Shown here piece by piece: positions 16,530 to 16,727 of a stretch of DNA of 16,727 nucleotides. Every line of letters starts with the position of its first letter. Within the stretch, counting starts at the first letter, position 1. A program made the translations under genes and the position numbers. The stretch is from NCBI GenBank assembly GCA_900554725.1, contig USII01000004.1, positions 1 through 16,727 on the forward strand. Reading direction: 5' to 3'. The notes under the pieces are model-generated. The model was not told where the DNA came from. It saw only the letters and a program-made list of their open reading frames with translations, and did no database searches. The DNA is from an uncultured Eubacteriales bacterium (GTDB taxonomy: Bacteria; Bacillota; Clostridia; Christensenellales; Christensenellaceae).

Positions 16530-16727
16530 CTACTGCACGCAAATCCTGTGGAACACTTTTTTGCCTTTTCTTATCATGAGCGCTCCCTCTTCCAGATCTG
16601 CCATGGAAAGTTCGGCAAATTCATCCGTCACCTTATTCCCATTTACCTGAATCCCGCCGCCGGCAATCAGCCGCCTGCCCTCGCCCCGGGAATTTGTAAG
16701 CCCAGCCAGCATGAGCAGGTCTATCAC
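16530..16727 (-). CDS. tyrS: Tyrosyl-tRNA synthetase, C-terminal S4 domain (partial)
   Basis: The last 65 codons of a leftward gene entering from the right edge. The visible part is the S4 RNA-binding domain that contacts tRNA-Tyr: DLLMLAGLTNSRGEGRRLI, then the turn GGIQVNGNKVTD and the closing strand ALMIRKGKKVFHRI. This pattern is characteristic of the C-terminus of bacterial TyrS, which charges tRNA-Tyr. Other S4 proteins (such as RluD-type synthases or RqcH-linked RqcP) carry the domain elsewhere or alone, and the C-terminal position fits TyrS best. The catalytic domain is outside the window. No clear terminator separates it from YigZ 64 bp downstream. Confidence 0.82.
   Translation of the reverse strand: MIDLLMLAGLTNSRGEGRRLIAGGGIQVNGNKVTDEFAELSMADLEEGALMIRKGKKVFHRICVQ

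Overview
The window looks like chromosomal DNA of an anaerobic Gram-positive bacterium, most likely class Clostridia (Bacillota). This rests on a full-length single-chain pyruvate:ferredoxin oxidoreductase, a PadR/DUF2812 gene pair, a zinc-ribbon/TM2 protein, near-universal GGAGG-type ribosome binding sites and SigA-like promoters. Base composition is moderate and the gene order is housekeeping. I see no prophage, insertion sequence, CRISPR array, rRNA or tRNA. Genus-level assignment is not possible from sequence alone.

Layout: 1-175 is the 5' end of a leftward DUF1989 (urea-carboxylase-associated) gene. 497-2367 is a rightward group: EamA-type exporter, DUF2752 membrane protein, and zinc-ribbon/TM2 protein. 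The TM2 gene has its own promoter overlapping the end of DUF2752. A perfect 14-bp bidirectional terminator separates it from a leftward nucleotide-metabolism block, 2411-4484: thyA and folA (1 nt apart), preceded by a cytidylate-kinase-like gene. 4739-9986 is rightward: a membrane-anchored polysaccharide deacetylase-like protein, then the PFOR gene with a strong promoter and a 110-nt leader.

From 10023 to the end everything is leftward. It starts with a small operon of padR, a DUF2812 membrane protein and a 49-codon small ORF. A region of about 590 bp upstream holds the padR control site, a probable ABC-exporter remnant and little else. Next come a glutamate-5-kinase-like amino acid kinase, a secreted/anchored protein with four CARDB-like repeats, ilvE, a YigZ/IMPACT protein and the 3' end of tyrS.

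How the genes work together: thyA and folA form the classic dTMP/tetrahydrofolate cycle (TS produces dihydrofolate, DHFR recycles it). PFOR supplies acetyl-CoA and reduced ferredoxin for anaerobic metabolism. ilvE and the ProB-like kinase serve amino-acid metabolism. The PadR operon is probably self-regulated through ATATAT-centred palindromes built into its own promoter. The most unusual points are that operator array, a small ORF whose stop codon sits in a terminator loop, an apparent internally deleted ABC-exporter relic, a 13-bp inverted repeat at the likely transcription start of the CARDB gene, and a deacetylase with unusually wide motif spacing.
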